A DNA stretch of 64,000 nt, taken from positions 14,628,501 to 14,692,500 of the forward strand of contig NC_135384.1 of the NCBI RefSeq assembly GCF_049243985.1, read 5' to 3'. Positions 1-11,189 of this stretch are shown one piece after another. The notes below the pieces were generated by a model. The model saw only the letters and a program-made list of their open reading frames with translations, was not told the DNA's origin and did not search any database. Within the stretch, counting starts at the first letter, position 1, and each line of letters opens with the position of its first letter. The DNA comes from Paroedura picta (Eukaryota > Chordata > Lepidosauria > Squamata > Gekkonidae). The translations under genes were made by a program, and so were the position numbers.

Positions 1-2184
1 CCTTACAGTGGTGTACAGTAAGGAAGTGATTCTGGCCAGATTGTGTTAGGAGAATTAATTGATTTTGAGGAAGGAACAGAAGTAAATATGTTGATATTAT
101 TTTTAACTAACAGTTTTAATATATGACACAATCCCACATTCCTGCAAAAATCAAAAAAAGTCCCAATTGGCTCCCACGGCAATCTGAAATGCAGTGTATT
201 TGAATGGGTATTTCCGGATCCCTTCAGGTCACCACAGAAGGGGGAGGAGCTGGGCTTGGAAGGCCTGGCTTTACCAACATCCACATGATCCTGCAAGAGG
301 AGAGGCCCCATTGGGCCCCAGGGTGGCTAAAGGAACATGGAAAATACGATATTGATAGAAATCAAAATCCCAGTATTACCCTCGATATTTTTACCATCAA
401 ACCCCAACACTTAGTGCTTATAAAATTGTTTGTGACAAACAGCGCTGTTTTCTTATTTGTTAGTTTCATGCATGGATATAGCTCCAGACAGACTGCCTCC
501 TCTCAGGAAAAATCTTTACAAAACTTCAAAGAAAGAAAGCAACTTGTAAGCAACCAAGGAAGGCAGAATTCTGCAGCCACGGAAATACCACGAGGTTCTG
601 TGAGTTTGATATCTTTAGATTAAACCTTTGAACTTGAGACTGATGTACCCAAAGGACACTTCCCGGGAGCATCTGCTTGGGGAGGGAGTCAAGATAACTT
701 GGCCAACTAAGTCCAATCTGCAGATACCTTGGAGGGCATGTAGAGGAGCCTTTAGTGATTTCCCCGGCAAGTTTGTTGACTCTAGCTGGATGGCACAAGC
801 AGGCACCCAGGGCAGGCTCCTGGGTGCCTATATAACTCAAACCCTCCAAAACAGAGATCCTATGGCTGGGAAGGAAGTAGGCAGGACAGGAAGCATGATT
901 AATCACTCGTGCCAGAACACAACTGAATTCCATGCCTCTAGGCAGAAATTTGAGGGTGAACTGGAAACAGCTCTTTTGTCTTGTTGTCTATGGAGGTGCT
1001 AGTCATAAAGGTAGCCTGCCAGGCATTTTGTCATTTGCATCAGGTTGAGGCTACTAGCACCCTACCTTTCTTCAAAGCACATATTCATGGTGATCCATGC
1101 AATGGTCACCTCCAGAATTATATTCTGTTACTCAATCTATGCAGGCCTGCCCATATCCCTGACTCAGGAATTGAATGTAGTGAAAAATGTGACCGCTAGG
1201 GTCCTCATAGGAACACCTTAGAACCACTGTTGAGGCAGCTGTATTGGCTACCACCTGTAGTCTTGACCAGGTTCAAGGTATTGGTTTGATGTTTAAGGGC
1301 CTTCACAGTCTGGCATCAATATATATGAAGGACCACCTATTGCCCTATTGCTCCCACAGGGTAATCATTTGTTGGTGATTCCTGGCCCCAAGAATTTCAG
1401 GAGACCTAGACCAGGGCCAAGGATTTTTTGGTCCTGGCCTCAACCCGGTAGAATGAGATCCCTGAAAAGCTGAGTGCTCTCCTGTAGCTTATGGCATTTT
1501 GCAGGGTCTGCAAGATGGAGCTCTTCCACCAGTTCTATAGTTGAGGCCATGGCATGGAAGATCAGATGGGCCCCCCAGGAGAAAATGCCACAAGCCCGAC
1601 CATCACCACTGGTGTCAAGGGCAGACAAAACTCACAACCAGGCTTCTATAGAAAGAAAGCTTTAATTGGAAGTAGATCTGAACACTTAAACATCTGAAGT
1701 CAAGAATGTTCGATATCAGGGAGGCAAGCAGTTATCAATACAATTCTCCTGCCGAAACCAGACCCGTTCCCAAGGGGAGGGTGTCATCCCCCACCCAGGT
1801 GCCATCCCAGGCTTCCTGCCAAAGTGTCTCAGTTAGCATGGCCTTGGTCTGCCCGGTGCCCCAGACTGCAGATAAGATGTTTACAGGGACACCGGTAACA
1901 ATGTATCACAGCAGGGAGAACATGCAGTGTGAAAGTGGAGGGATCAAAGGAAGGGGAGGGGATCAAAGATATACTACAGAGCCATACGCATTTTGGTTAC
2001 ATGGGAAAGACAGCAAGAGCACAGAACACAAAGATGGAGTCTCTCAGGTTCGGTGGAATCAAACATGGCAGAGAGCAGGGGACTGATCCTGACAGCTGGT
2101 TGATTGCCAGAGTTTAGAGTTCCCTACAGTGCACTGGGAGTCAGTGTGGGGGTTATTATATTTTGTATGTTTTTATGCAGTGTT
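1..2184. other. Intergenic region downstream of V2R-A1
   Basis: No gene is supported here. The part at 1-600 is a module that recurs in the flanks of the other V2R genes (24742 on, and diverged at 57600-57770). The part at 1120-1640 is a LINE-like remnant described separately. The short open frames are not shared with any recognisable family. Confidence 0.6.
1195..1640 (+). repeat. LINE 3'-region remnant, L2/CR1-like
   Basis: A degraded plus-strand reading resembles the stretch common in L2/CR1-clade LINE C-termini: leucine-rich text followed by a WLP-like core, then FKVLV and a GLHSL-like segment. Frames are broken and only part of the 3' region is present. The copy in the second duplicated block is at 25920-26380. 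A related piece lies at 60000-60100 beside V2R-C. Family assignment is tentative. Confidence 0.4.
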
Positions 2185-2190
2185 TTTATT
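2185..2190 (-). promoter_or_regulatory. Candidate poly(A) signal of V2R-A1
   Basis: AATAAA on the minus strand lies about 135 nt past the stop codon. The same hexamer sits at matching positions after V2R-A2 (26944-26949) and V2R-C (60243-60248). Cleavage has not been tested. Confidence 0.45.
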
Positions 2191-2324
2191 TTGTGACTTG
2201 ATGCAAGATGGCTGAAAATAAATGAAAGAACAACAATAAATGGAATAACAACAACAACAATCATCATCAACATACAGCCCATACAGCCCAAATTTGTGTT
2301 TCAAGATAAAAATGGCAGAATATT

Positions 2325-3223
2325 TCATACTTTCCTAATAATTTTCTCCTGAATATTCATCTCTGGCCTAAGAAATATTATGTAGCATTTTGGGAAAAAG
2401 ATGCAAACCAGTAAGCCAGCACCAGAAGACAAGATGGAGAAGATCTCCACAGCCACCATGAATTTTCCTTTAGAGCTCATATAACTTGGAATAAAGGAAA
2501 ACCAAACACTGCAAAAGACTAACATACTGAAAGTGATGAACTTGGCTTCATTGAAACTGCCAGGTAACTTCCTAGCAAGAAAAGCCACTGTGAAGCTGAC
2601 ACTAGCCAGAAAGCCCAAATAGCCAAGGACCAAATAAAACATAGTAGCAGAACCCTCATTACATTCCAGGATGATTGTCTTGGGTTGGGAATGCATATTC
2701 ATTTGGGGGAAGGGAGGGGAAATACATACCCAAATGATGCAAATCATTGCTTGAAATAAGGAGCCAGAAAGGACAATGGAATGGGCCAGTTTTTTACCCA
2801 CCCATCGTCTCATGTGGGACCCTGGTTTGGTGGCCATGAATGCCAGGATCACAGTAATGGTTTTGGCTAATACAGTACAAAGAGCCACACAGAAGATGAG
2901 GACAAAACTTGTTTGACGCAGGAGGCAAGTCACCTTTCCTGGCTCTCCAATGAACAGCAAGGAGCTGAGGAAGCAAAGGAGAAGGGAGAGTAGGAGAATG
3001 TAGGTGAGGCTCCGGTTGTTGGCTTTAACAATGGGAGTGTTTTTGTATTTCATGAAGGTTCCTAGCACAAAAGCTGTGACCAGAGAAAAAGATACAGACA
3101 AGATGACAAAGCTGATCCCTAAGGTATCTTCATAGGAAAGGTAGGTTGGGATCTTGGGAAGGCATTCATGATGGTCTTCGCTTGGATAGTGGTCATCTGG
3201 ACATCTGACACAGGCATCCATAT
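2325..3223 (-). CDS. V2R-A1 exon 6: end of Cys-rich linker, 7TM domain, stop
   Basis: The exon is 899 bp. It begins D-M-D-A-C-V-R-C, completing the cysteine-rich domain (C..C, then HHEC), followed by seven hydrophobic helices. Motifs include [15 protein letters not shown] after TM1, [12 protein letters not shown] before TM3, and [10 protein letters not shown] near the end, which is diagnostic for V2R and related class C receptors. The acceptor is CTTCAG at the right edge. Confidence 0.95.
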
Positions 3224-6200
3224 CTGAAGGAATCAAAAGAGCTGTTTCAGTATTTCAAGGCTGTGAACACTATCTAAATGGCAATCATATAAATGAGGTA
3301 GAAATGTATATGACTGCCTTCCTTTTCCTCCTTCTGCATCCCCTCAATACATATACATCAATGGTTTGAAATAATGCTATTGCTAATGGGTTTGTTGGCT
3401 AGCCAGGTGTTGGGCCTGTCAGACACTCTATGCACAAGAAAGATCTCTTTCATTCCATCTTTCCTCTTGTCCTGAGGGATACATTTTTAAAAAGGATCTT
3501 AGTTCTGCCATATTAAAACATAGAAAAACAATCACAAGTTTTGGGTTGTATGAGAAATTTATACCGTTGTGAATGCATTGATTTAGAATGGAATATTAAT
3601 CACCTCCCAGTCATCAGTGTCTTTATTTCGCTGTCTAGAATTCTTTCCTCATACAGCTGTGTTTTATGTGATGCCATTGAAGAAGAAGAAGAGAGTTGGT
3701 TCTTATATGCCACTTTTCTCTACCTGAAGGAGGCTCTAAGCGGCTTACATTCACCTTCCCTTTCCTCTCCCCACAACAGACACCCTGTGAGGTGGGTGAG
3801 GCTGAGAGAGCCCTGATATCACTGCTCGGTCAGAACAGTTTTATCAGTGCCGTTGCGAGCCCAAGGTCACCCAGCTGGCTGCATGTTGGGGAGCGCAGAA
3901 TCGAACCTAGCTTGCCAGATTAGAAGTCCGCACTGGCGGACCAAACTGGTGGTGGATCAGACAGATAGCTGATCAAAAAGCCAAAATATAGGCTGGAAGA
4001 GTTTATCTTTCTTCTTTGCCTCTTGCCCAGCACTCTTCCTCAGAAAGCTCACCCCTTGAATAAACCTTTGTTGGTCTTAAAGGTTCTACTGGATTCTGAT
4101 TTGATTGGGCTAATTCAGACCAACACAGCTACTCATTTGAATCACATTAACACATCTGAGTCTTTGTAAGAACTACAGTACAAAGAAAATTAAAAGTCAG
4201 GAAGGAAGGAAGGAAGGAAGGAAGGAAGGAAGGAAGGAAGGAAGGAAGGAAGGAAGGAAGGAAAAGAATGATCTTTCAGATTGATGCATCTAGTAGGTTG
4301 TCTCTTAAGAACCTGAACTATATGCCAACTAACCCTGCAAATAAGTTGGATGTCCCATGGATATGCCTCTAATGAGATTGTTTAAATTTAAAAATCAAAT
4401 GTTGAGTCCAGCACCACCTTTAAGAGCAACAAAGTTTAATTCTGGGTATGCTAATTCACTCCTATTCACAAATCTTACCAACTGCTTTAATTCAACCTTA
4501 GCTAGAACTATAGTTATAGCTCCAATACACACACACACACACAAACACACACCCCGGGACATTAGCTAGGTAATCCTGGTAAATACATCCTCCCCCCCCC
4601 CCATCCTCTCACTATCTCTATCTGGCTGAGCGATATGAAAGGCTTGAGGAAGTCTTTTTCAATTAATCTGGAGAAGTGTGCATGCACACCAAACTTTGTT
4701 CCTGGAATCAAGCTTCACCTGTCCGGCATATGCCAGTTGACTGAAACTTTATCCTACTGCTTCAGACCAACACACCTGAATCTAAATATTCAACATTATT
4801 TGTTCAGGGTGGTGGGGACTTTAGGGCTATGATTTACTGCATATCCAAGTATAGCCAATTTGCCAGAATCCGATAAGCGATTTTTGCTATGATTTTAATC
4901 TGGTCCAAGTTCCCAGAATCCGGAAAGTGACCGTGCTTCATTCTACTTCATGGAAAGCTCCGTTTTCTTGACTCCAATTATTTCTCCTGTTCTACCAGAA
5001 TGTTTCACAACATACCTATTTGCTCAGAAATCATCCCTTCTGGACAAGGCGTACAATCATAGCAGCAAAATTTCTCTCCCTCCTTCTGTGTCTTGCTGGA
5101 GCCAGGCTGGCATGGGTCATTGCAGACAGAAATGGGAAGCGCCTGCCCATAAACAGAATGGGAGCATAGCACCAAGTTATTTTCCATTGATAATAGATGG
5201 AAGAAATTACATCTGAGAAATCAAATTAGCATTTTGTATTAAGCGGGAGGTTTTCTGTGCTGTCAACACTCAGGGGCTTTCCGCACTGGGATCCTTGTAG
5301 CAAATTGTTTGCTGAACAAAAAATCGCCATTTAAAATAGTGGAATTTGTCATTATACATACCTGACTTTGTAATGGAATCCAGTTGCGTTTCCATCGTTT
5401 CCCACAAGCTTCCGGTCTCAGCAAAAATCGCTAGAAAGGAAGCGCTTTTGCCGAGCTCGTCCCACCCCTGGCCATCAAGCAGCCAATGGGCAGCCGTTAG
5501 CATGCTCCCAAACAGCCCCTTTCTCTTTAAGAAAGGTTTTTTTTTTTTTAAACACACCCGTTGCAACGAATATGCGTTGATTCGTTGCAACGGAGAGACC
5601 CTTTCAGCTGGCAGGTGTGTTTGAGCTGTCGTTTCATCGTTGCCACGCTCCCCCCGAGTGAAAAAAAATCCCCCCACCCTCATGGGCCCAATTTTTGGCC
5701 GAAAACAGTGTAAAAAATAAAGGGAAAATACATCAGCAAACGGGCTTCTCTGTTGTTTGTGCTTAGTGACTGTAAAGAGCTCTGGGGAGGGACTGCAGCC
5801 GGGGAAGCCTCACTGGGTAAACGAAGGCTTGCCGGTGCGTTGATCTCCGCTTGCTCGGAGAAAAAAAAATGGCGATCGCTTCGCCGGAAGATCAGAGGAG
5901 AGAACCAGGGGGAGAGATTTTGTAGAAACCACAACAATGGTAACGCACAGAACTTTCCCGCTAGTATTGCAGATTGGTTGCAGGAGTGTAGCGCTTTCCA
6001 GAGGGTGAATCCACTTTTGGGGATTTCCCTGAAAGCGCTACAAGGAAGCGCTTTTTGCGGATTGGTTTCAGGTGTGTGGCAGATTGTCAACGACGTTGTG
6101 CATAATGGCAAAACTGTAGTGATTTCAATTGGCAACCATTGTGCGATTTTGAAGGAGTGCGGAAAGCCCCTGATCCTTGATTTTTCAACCATGAGGGGGC

Positions 6201-9200
6201 AGAAATGTGGAGAATTAAGATACACAACACAGGGGTAGTAATGATCAAAATTGTCTACTCCCATCATGACATAGAAAGTAGATATATAAATGAAAACAAG
6301 TTCTAGATTACGTAATCCTCCCCTTCATATTGGTCATTTAAATGTGGCTTTTAAACTGGTGGTTTATGAAAATTGGTCATCATAATACCTCAGTTTAGGA
6401 AGCCCTGTGGATTTCAATAAAATTTTTTGGATTTCATAGAAGTATCTGCAGGATGCACCAACCAATATGGCGTTCTGCACCTGAGAATTTGCTAGTGCAG
6501 GGTATTTTCTCATGGCTTTTATAACCAGATAAGTGAACAAACTAGTTCATGACCTGAAATTCATCATAATTTTGGCTGGTTCATCCTCTTCAATCAGAGG
6601 AGCTTCCCCCTGAACATTTCATGGACTTTTTGTGTGGTTGGGCATGGAGTCTGGATCTTTTAATACTAGATGATAACCAGGGCAGACTGCCTCGCATTTG
6701 CTAGTTTTGAATGGCTCTGAGCTATTAGAAACCACCCGTTTTGAGCCTCTCCCATTTTGGGCTGACAGCACATGGATCAGCATGCCCTGCTATCAGGCTA
6801 AAAGAGCTGAAGAATGCCAATAAGACTTATGCACCTCACAGCTGTCATCCCCAGTATTCAGCAAGCCATGGTATAGAGATTAATGTCTTGGACTAGAACC
6901 TAGAATCATAGAATCATAGAGCTGGAAGGGACCTCCTGGCTCATCCAGTAAACTCACACACTTAAATGACTTGCAGTCATTTCAGGGTGACAGCTGTAAA
7001 CTGTGTGTGCAAAACGAGAGTGCTGAAATGGCTTGGGGCCAAGCCATAGGCATTTTGGGCTGATAACGAGGAGTGTACAGCAAACCACAGTCAGTTCAAA
7101 ATGGCTGCAAGCTATTTCAGCCTCCCCTTTCTCTTCCCCCTCCTCCTAAGCTGAACATCCTGAAACAGATCAGTTTGATCTGGAAAGGGGGCCGGGTCGT
7201 GTGGGTTTAGGTATTTGGTTTAGGAATATCCAAACTGTGATCCAAACAAGAATTTTCTGCTTCATACTCATCCCTATTCAAAACTAAGAACAAGGTTGAT
7301 TTTAACTTATTTCCCCAAAGAACGGGTTGGCTTGTTCACAAAGGAAGGTATTGAGTTGAGAAGATCAAACACCGGTCTCTTTTTCTCACCTGGTTAAAGC
7401 TTCTGTGCCACACAATTGCATCATCTACTAGAGTCAGCTCTTTGCCTGAAGGGGCCTGAGGATCCAGTTGTCCCACTTTCACTCTAGCAAAGGACCCATT
7501 TGACGAGGTCACCCAATTGGTAATATCAAAAACAGAAACTAATGCTTTATCTTGATTAAACCGTATGGTTTCTCCAACAGTATTGTTGAACAAGATTCTC
7601 TGTAAAAACTTGTGTAACTATATTAAAAAAGAAAAGAGAACACAAGGAACAGTTCTAATTCTGGAAAATATGCCATGAGATGAAAAATGATTTAAACAAC
7701 TCACATAAGCAAAGAGAAAGAATGGTGTAAACATTTGTTATGTTGGGAGCAAAACTGAATGTGTGAAGTGGAAAGGAACGAGAAGTATTATGGTTACTTG
7801 TGATGACCAGTTTGAATAATTGCTATACCTGCCATGGCTGTATATTCTGGACATCCAGCCCCTCATCTTCTACCAATATTCTGCGTATGGATCCATATTT
7901 GTAGATGTACTGCAAAGCATGGGCCACAGCATACACTGCATTGTAGACATTATAGCTGTGGCCAGTCATCTGCATTTCAAACAAAGGGCCAGGGAGGCTC
8001 TCCAGTTTCTCTTCCCCACTGCAGATTTTCTTGATATCGTCTTGTTCTTGTGTCAATGAACAGCTGAATGCTTGCTCCCAAAAGTTCTGAATGAAACCAT
8101 CTCCTCCAGCCCAGGAAGGTCTTATGGTCTGAAGGAATTCCTGGAATCCTGGGGGCTGATTGGAATGCACTGTAAAGGACAGGGCACCATGGAGGGAGTC
8201 TGTTTCTGCAATCCTTTGGAAAGAGAATGACTCAAAGTCCCAGTGTGATGTCACTATCCACACTTTACTCAGAGGAGGCAATAAAGCGAAAGAAGATACA
8301 TAAAAAGAGATCCTTAGAGCCATCATGGTTGGAGGTTCTCCATGCACGAAAAATACATTGGATTTTCTGTCCATAAAGACTGTGTACCATTCTGCCTGTT
8401 CTACAACCAGCTCCGCCATCTCTTGTAGGTAAGTCTGCTTTGGTACTTTGTGTGTGAATGCAAAACAAACATGATTCTCAGAAAGGATAGGTAACATCCT
8501 TTGCAAAAACTGGTTTCCATTGTCATCATCCATAGCAACGAGTCCAATCCAAGTCCACCCAAAATGATGAAGTAATTGTACAACTCCCCTATACTGATAG
8601 GTGTCATCAGGCACCATCTGATATAGAGAAGAAAATTGTTGTTTGTCACCCTTTGTAAGGGAAATTGACCCATAAGTGAGCTGAAAAATAAAACATACAC
8701 TGTCATTTTAAAAATATTAATGAAATCAGAATATTCAGTGATTTGCTAGTATTGTGAAGCCTATGTGCCACCCATGCTGATAGCTTACTTGAGGAGTCTT
8801 GTACATGTTCAGGATTGAGGCCATGTGAGCAGAGGTTTCTGAAAGAAGCCCTCCAATGACAGCTATGCCCTTCTGCTGCTTATCACAGTTGAAGTTAGGG
8901 ACCAGTTTCTGCTGTGCAGAAAGAAAGCTGAGGGTAGCTTTAAAAGTCATCCTTCCAAGGTTGTAGCTGTTGAGGATGTAGAGCCCCAGACTGATGTTTG
9001 GTAAGAAGTTGGGATTCTCATTCAGCTCTTTTACAGCAAATGCCAAGGCCAAAATGTGCTGGTAGTTTTTTGTTATTGACCTGCAAAGAGATATTTCGGA
9101 AAGCACGGTCAGTAGCAAGCCAATCTCTTATTGAGGCCCCTAAAGCCCAGCGTTCCAGGATGCAAACTGGATCACTGTACAAAGGCTCATACTCATGTCC

Positions 9201-10726
9201 CGGTTAAAACACAGCGGAGAGTATAAGAGTGAAAAACATAACCAAATATTTAAAAATACAAAAGAGTCGGTGGGTGGTAATCTCAGTAGACGAGGCCCTG
9301 CAGGTCCCACCACTTTCCCTTTCTCTTTTTGATGCAGCAGACATGAGCTGACTGCTTGTTAATGTGTTATGCTCTTTTATTATTTTCTTTTAAATAAAGC
9401 TAATATTACTATTTTACCATTTACATGTGTGTTTGTCTGGAGTTCCTTCTACAGGTGTAATTAACCCTAGTATAGCTTAGGGCTAACCCTGCGTTGAGCA
9501 GGGGGTTGGACTAGATGGCCTGTATGGCCCCTTCCAACTCTATGATTCTATGATTCTATGATTCTATGATTCTATGATTCTATGATTCTATGATTCTATG
9601 ATTCCATGATTCTATGATTCTATACATAGGCATTTTGATATATAAACGCTAAGTTTCCTCCCTCTCGCTGCATTTGGGCTAATCTTCCCCACAAGCTCAA
9701 AGATACGTGTTTTAGGACACGTGTCCACGCAGTTTGGGTAACGCATGAAGCTGGCTGGAATGCCATTTATTCCAAAACAAATATATTGCTACTTATACAT
9801 TGCATGACTAGAATTTTTGAGCAAACTACAGAAAGGCAAAATGAAATAGCCAACATGGTATAGAGATTAATGTCTTGGACTAGAACCTAGAATCATAGAA
9901 TCATAGAGTTGGAAGGGACCTCCTGGCTCATCTAGTCCAACCCTTTGCACTATGCAGGACACACACAAACCTATCGCTCATTCACTGTAACCTGTCACCC
10001 CCTTGAGCCTTCACAGAATCAGCCTCTCCATCTGATGGCTATCTAGCCTTTGTTTAAAAATGTCCAAAGATGGAGAACCCACCACATCCTGAGAAAGCCT
10101 GTTCCACAGAGAAAACGCTCTCACTGTCAGGAACTTCTTCCTGATGTTTAGACGGAATTTCTTTTGAATTAATTTCATCCCATTGGTTCTGGTCCACCCC
10201 TCCAGGGCAAGAGAGAACATCTCTGCTCCATTCTCTATATAGCAGCCTTCTAAACCGAGGATACTCCAGTATGAATTCTCATGGAAATTCTCCTTGCACC
10301 TTTGGGTCACTCATATATTTGAAGCCGAATCTAACTTTCAAAAGTTGTGACAATGAGAAAAAGGTAGAGAGAAGATCAATGGAAGACACATTAGCTTCCC
10401 ATCGGGCTGAAAAATGGGTACACTTGAAGCAAATAAATGGAATGAAACCTTAACCTGACTAGACACAGTGATCATATTAAGTCAAAGAAAGGAAACGCTT
10501 ACCCAGGTTCATCAAGCACCATATGTGCTGGGTGTTCTAGGAAAGATGGAGGATTATTGAAGTAAACAACTTGAGCAGCAATACCACCAATTAGAATGTC
10601 CCCTGGCTGATAAAAGTTGTGAGGAATAGGAAAGGGGTCATCATATATGGAGCAATTAATGGAAGACCGCCAACACACTATACGGCAGGGCAGCACCAGC
10701 ACCACCAGCATCAGTACCAGGAGCAT
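2325..10726 (-). CDS. V2R-A1, vomeronasal type-2 receptor (complete, 6 exons)
   Basis: Class C GPCR of vomeronasal sensory neurons; the family binds peptide or protein cues and signals through Gi/o-type G proteins. Coding exons in order are 10503-10726, 8789-9080, 7829-8680, 7390-7617, 5016-5142 and 2325-3223. All junctions are GT/AG and the phases join, giving 873 aa with no internal stop. Layout: signal peptide 1-18 ([18 protein letters not shown]), extracellular Venus-flytrap ligand domain to about residue 532, cysteine-rich linker about 533-605, seven TM helices from about 610, and a short tail after the V2R-typical PKCY motif. The start is the ATG at 10724-10726: the upstream ATG used by B-type genes is GTG here and an in-frame TGA lies just above it. 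A2 is the closest copy, differing at about 17 residues by eye. No orthologous symbol can be assigned from sequence alone. Confidence 0.92.
3679..3948 (-). mobile_element. tRNA-derived SINE with (CTT)n tail, intron 5 of A1
   Basis: Read on the minus strand, it has a tRNA-like head, then a body with CAGCCAGCTGGGTGACC, and ends in a short GAA/CTT tail. The extreme head near 3930-3948 differs from the other copies. Sister copies lie at 28472-28796, 35111-35494, 52941-53216, 56438-56713 and 62981-63260. This copy has only about five tail triplets, against about 23 in the A2 counterpart. Confidence 0.75.
4056..4145 (+). repeat. Dispersed repeat, single arm of the palindromic family
   Basis: This stretch runs from CCTTGAATAAACC to CAGACCAACACAGCTACTC. 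It is homologous to one arm of the palindromic elements at 19141-19268 and 21493-21749 and to the reverse-oriented piece at 14978-15065. The class is not recognised with certainty. Confidence 0.55.
4199..4263 (+). repeat. (AAGG)n microsatellite
   Basis: About 16 tetranucleotide units. The homologous tract in A2 intron 5 (29045-29133) is longer, about 22 units, showing length change since the duplication. A short (CA)n at 4527-4552 and a C run at 4591-4600 follow. Confidence 0.95.
5016..5142 (-). CDS. V2R-A1 exon 5: cysteine-rich linker
   Basis: 127 bp in phase with its neighbours. It encodes A-L-P-I-S-V-C-N-D followed by CQPG, FCCYDC and CPEG, the NCD3G-type pattern that couples the ligand domain to the 7TM bundle. 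It ends in a split codon completed as Asp by exon 6. The donor is ATAG|GTATGT. Confidence 0.93.
5271..6172. mobile_element. Non-autonomous hAT-like DNA transposon (MITE), 0.9 kb
   Basis: The ends are perfect inverted repeats, CAGGGGCTTTCCGCAC at left and its reverse complement at right. The CAGGGG start fits hAT elements. No matching 8-bp target duplication is visible in the flanks. No transposase frame is present; the long open frames on both strands do not persist in the A2 copy. The interior holds a perfect 14-bp-arm palindrome at 5558-5593. It lies in intron 4 of A1. Copies: 30128-31027 (inherited with the duplication) and a diverged, truncated relative at 40186-40826. Confidence 0.8.
6903..6950 (-). 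mobile_element. CR1 LINE 3'-end fragment
   Basis: It begins with GAATCATAGAATCATAGAG followed by TGGAAGGGACCTCC, the reverse complement of the well-known CR1 3' terminus. Only the last 50 bases remain. The sister copy is at 31764-31811. Confidence 0.75.
7390..7617 (-). CDS. V2R-A1 exon 4: ligand-domain C-terminal part
   Basis: 228 bp, phase 0 at both ends, the usual size for this exon in V2Rs. It starts [11 protein letters not shown] and ends HRSFNQ at a CAG|GTGAGA donor. It contains a GETIRFNQD segment and an N-G-S sequon. The protein differs from A2 at one visible residue (DDA versus DDE before IVW). Confidence 0.94.
7829..8680 (-). CDS. V2R-A1 exon 3: core of the Venus-flytrap ligand domain
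   Basis: 852 bp, phase 0. It encodes [16 protein letters not shown], then YQMVPDD and [18 protein letters not shown], the pattern of the V2R ligand-binding domain, and ends NIQPWQ at a CAG|GTATAGC donor. Where B-type receptors carry the sequon N-C-S after FWEQAF, this gene has S-C-S. The intron to exon 2 is only 108 bp. Confidence 0.95.
8789..9080 (-). CDS. V2R-A1 exon 2: ligand-domain lobe 1
   Basis: 292 bp. It encodes [18 protein letters not shown], a signature of V2R exon 2, then [19 protein letters not shown] and FNCDKQQKG. It ends KTPQ at CAA|GTAAGC and joins exon 3 as KTPQ-LTYG. It contains an N-I-S sequon. Confidence 0.94.
9475..9620 (+). mobile_element. Short CR1 3' insertion with (ATTCTATG)n tail, A1 only
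   Basis: A CR1 3' end (GGACTAGATGGCCTGTATGG then CCTTCCAACTC) is followed by about ten copies of the 8-bp unit typical of CR1 tails. A2 intron 1 lacks it at the matching point near 35015, where flanking TATA is single. It therefore inserted after the A1/A2 duplication or was removed from A2. Confidence 0.75.
9893..10255 (-). mobile_element. CR1 LINE 3' region
   Basis: The minus strand encodes the end of CR1 ORF2: [27 protein letters not shown] and WNRL, then the 3' end with the TGGAAGGGACCTCC stretch at left. It lies in intron 1 of V2R-A1. The sister copy is at 35727-36089. Confidence 0.8.
10503..10726 (-). CDS. V2R-A1 exon 1: signal peptide and N-terminus
   Basis: 224 bp from ATG to a CCTGG|GTAAGC donor. 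The product begins with an 18-residue hydrophobic signal peptide, then [14 protein letters not shown] and [12 protein letters not shown], the conserved V2R N-terminus. INCS holds a glycosylation sequon. The ATG is fixed by a TGA upstream in frame. Confidence 0.88.
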
Positions 10727-10916
10727 CTTGATGTCAAGTCTTCCCTTCCAGCTGCAGGCTACCAGTTTTCCATCCACCACATTATATCACATCCCTTTTG
10801 CCACATTATTCCTAGTGTGGCCGATGGCATTCTTCCTGCTGCTCCTGAATTAGAATTCATAATTGTTATACATATCATAGTTTTTATTGAGGTACCAACT
10901 AGATCAATATATGAAA

Positions 10917-10928
10917 GAATATAAAGAG
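10917..10928 (-). promoter_or_regulatory. Candidate TATA-like box of V2R-A1
   Basis: The minus strand reads CTCTTTATATTC, 191 bp above the ATG, inside an approximately 80-bp block conserved upstream of all four exon-1 copies (23069-23080 for B1, 36751-36762 for A2, 55930-55941 for B2). Conservation may be only shared ancestry. The transcription start is unknown. Confidence 0.3.
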
Positions 10929-11189
10929 ATTTAAACATTTTGGCTCGTTTTATGACTTGAGTGTAAAAAAGAGCATATATGATAAAAAGTGATTATGAAA
11001 TCTATTGCATTACTTAATTTCAAAGAGCAGTAATTGTATTACATTGGGTATAGTTGTTAGTTAGCAGAGTTTTCATTTTTGAGATTTTTTTCAGATTAAA
11101 AAAGCTGCAGAAATAATGAAGTAATTAGCTGAAGAGAAGGAGACACCAGATTGGGAGAAATAGCTAACACAGCAGTAGACTGAAGTAGA

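Noticed and set aside
3-311. Recurrent short frame with an IWPESLPYC-like ending near 1-311, 24744-25052 and 57397-57771
   Set aside because: It belongs to a flank module shared by duplication; lengths and frames vary between copies and no splice or domain signal is seen.
2325-3236. Reading the 7TM exon as an intronless gene starting upstream of the acceptor
   Set aside because: The apparent starts are TTG or GTG codons inside or next to the splice acceptor; the phase joins exon 5 as expected for V2R exon 6.
5680-6267. Overlapping long open frames on both strands in intron 4 of A1
   Set aside because: They lie inside the non-autonomous MITE, have no family match, and the frame structure changes in the A2 copy.
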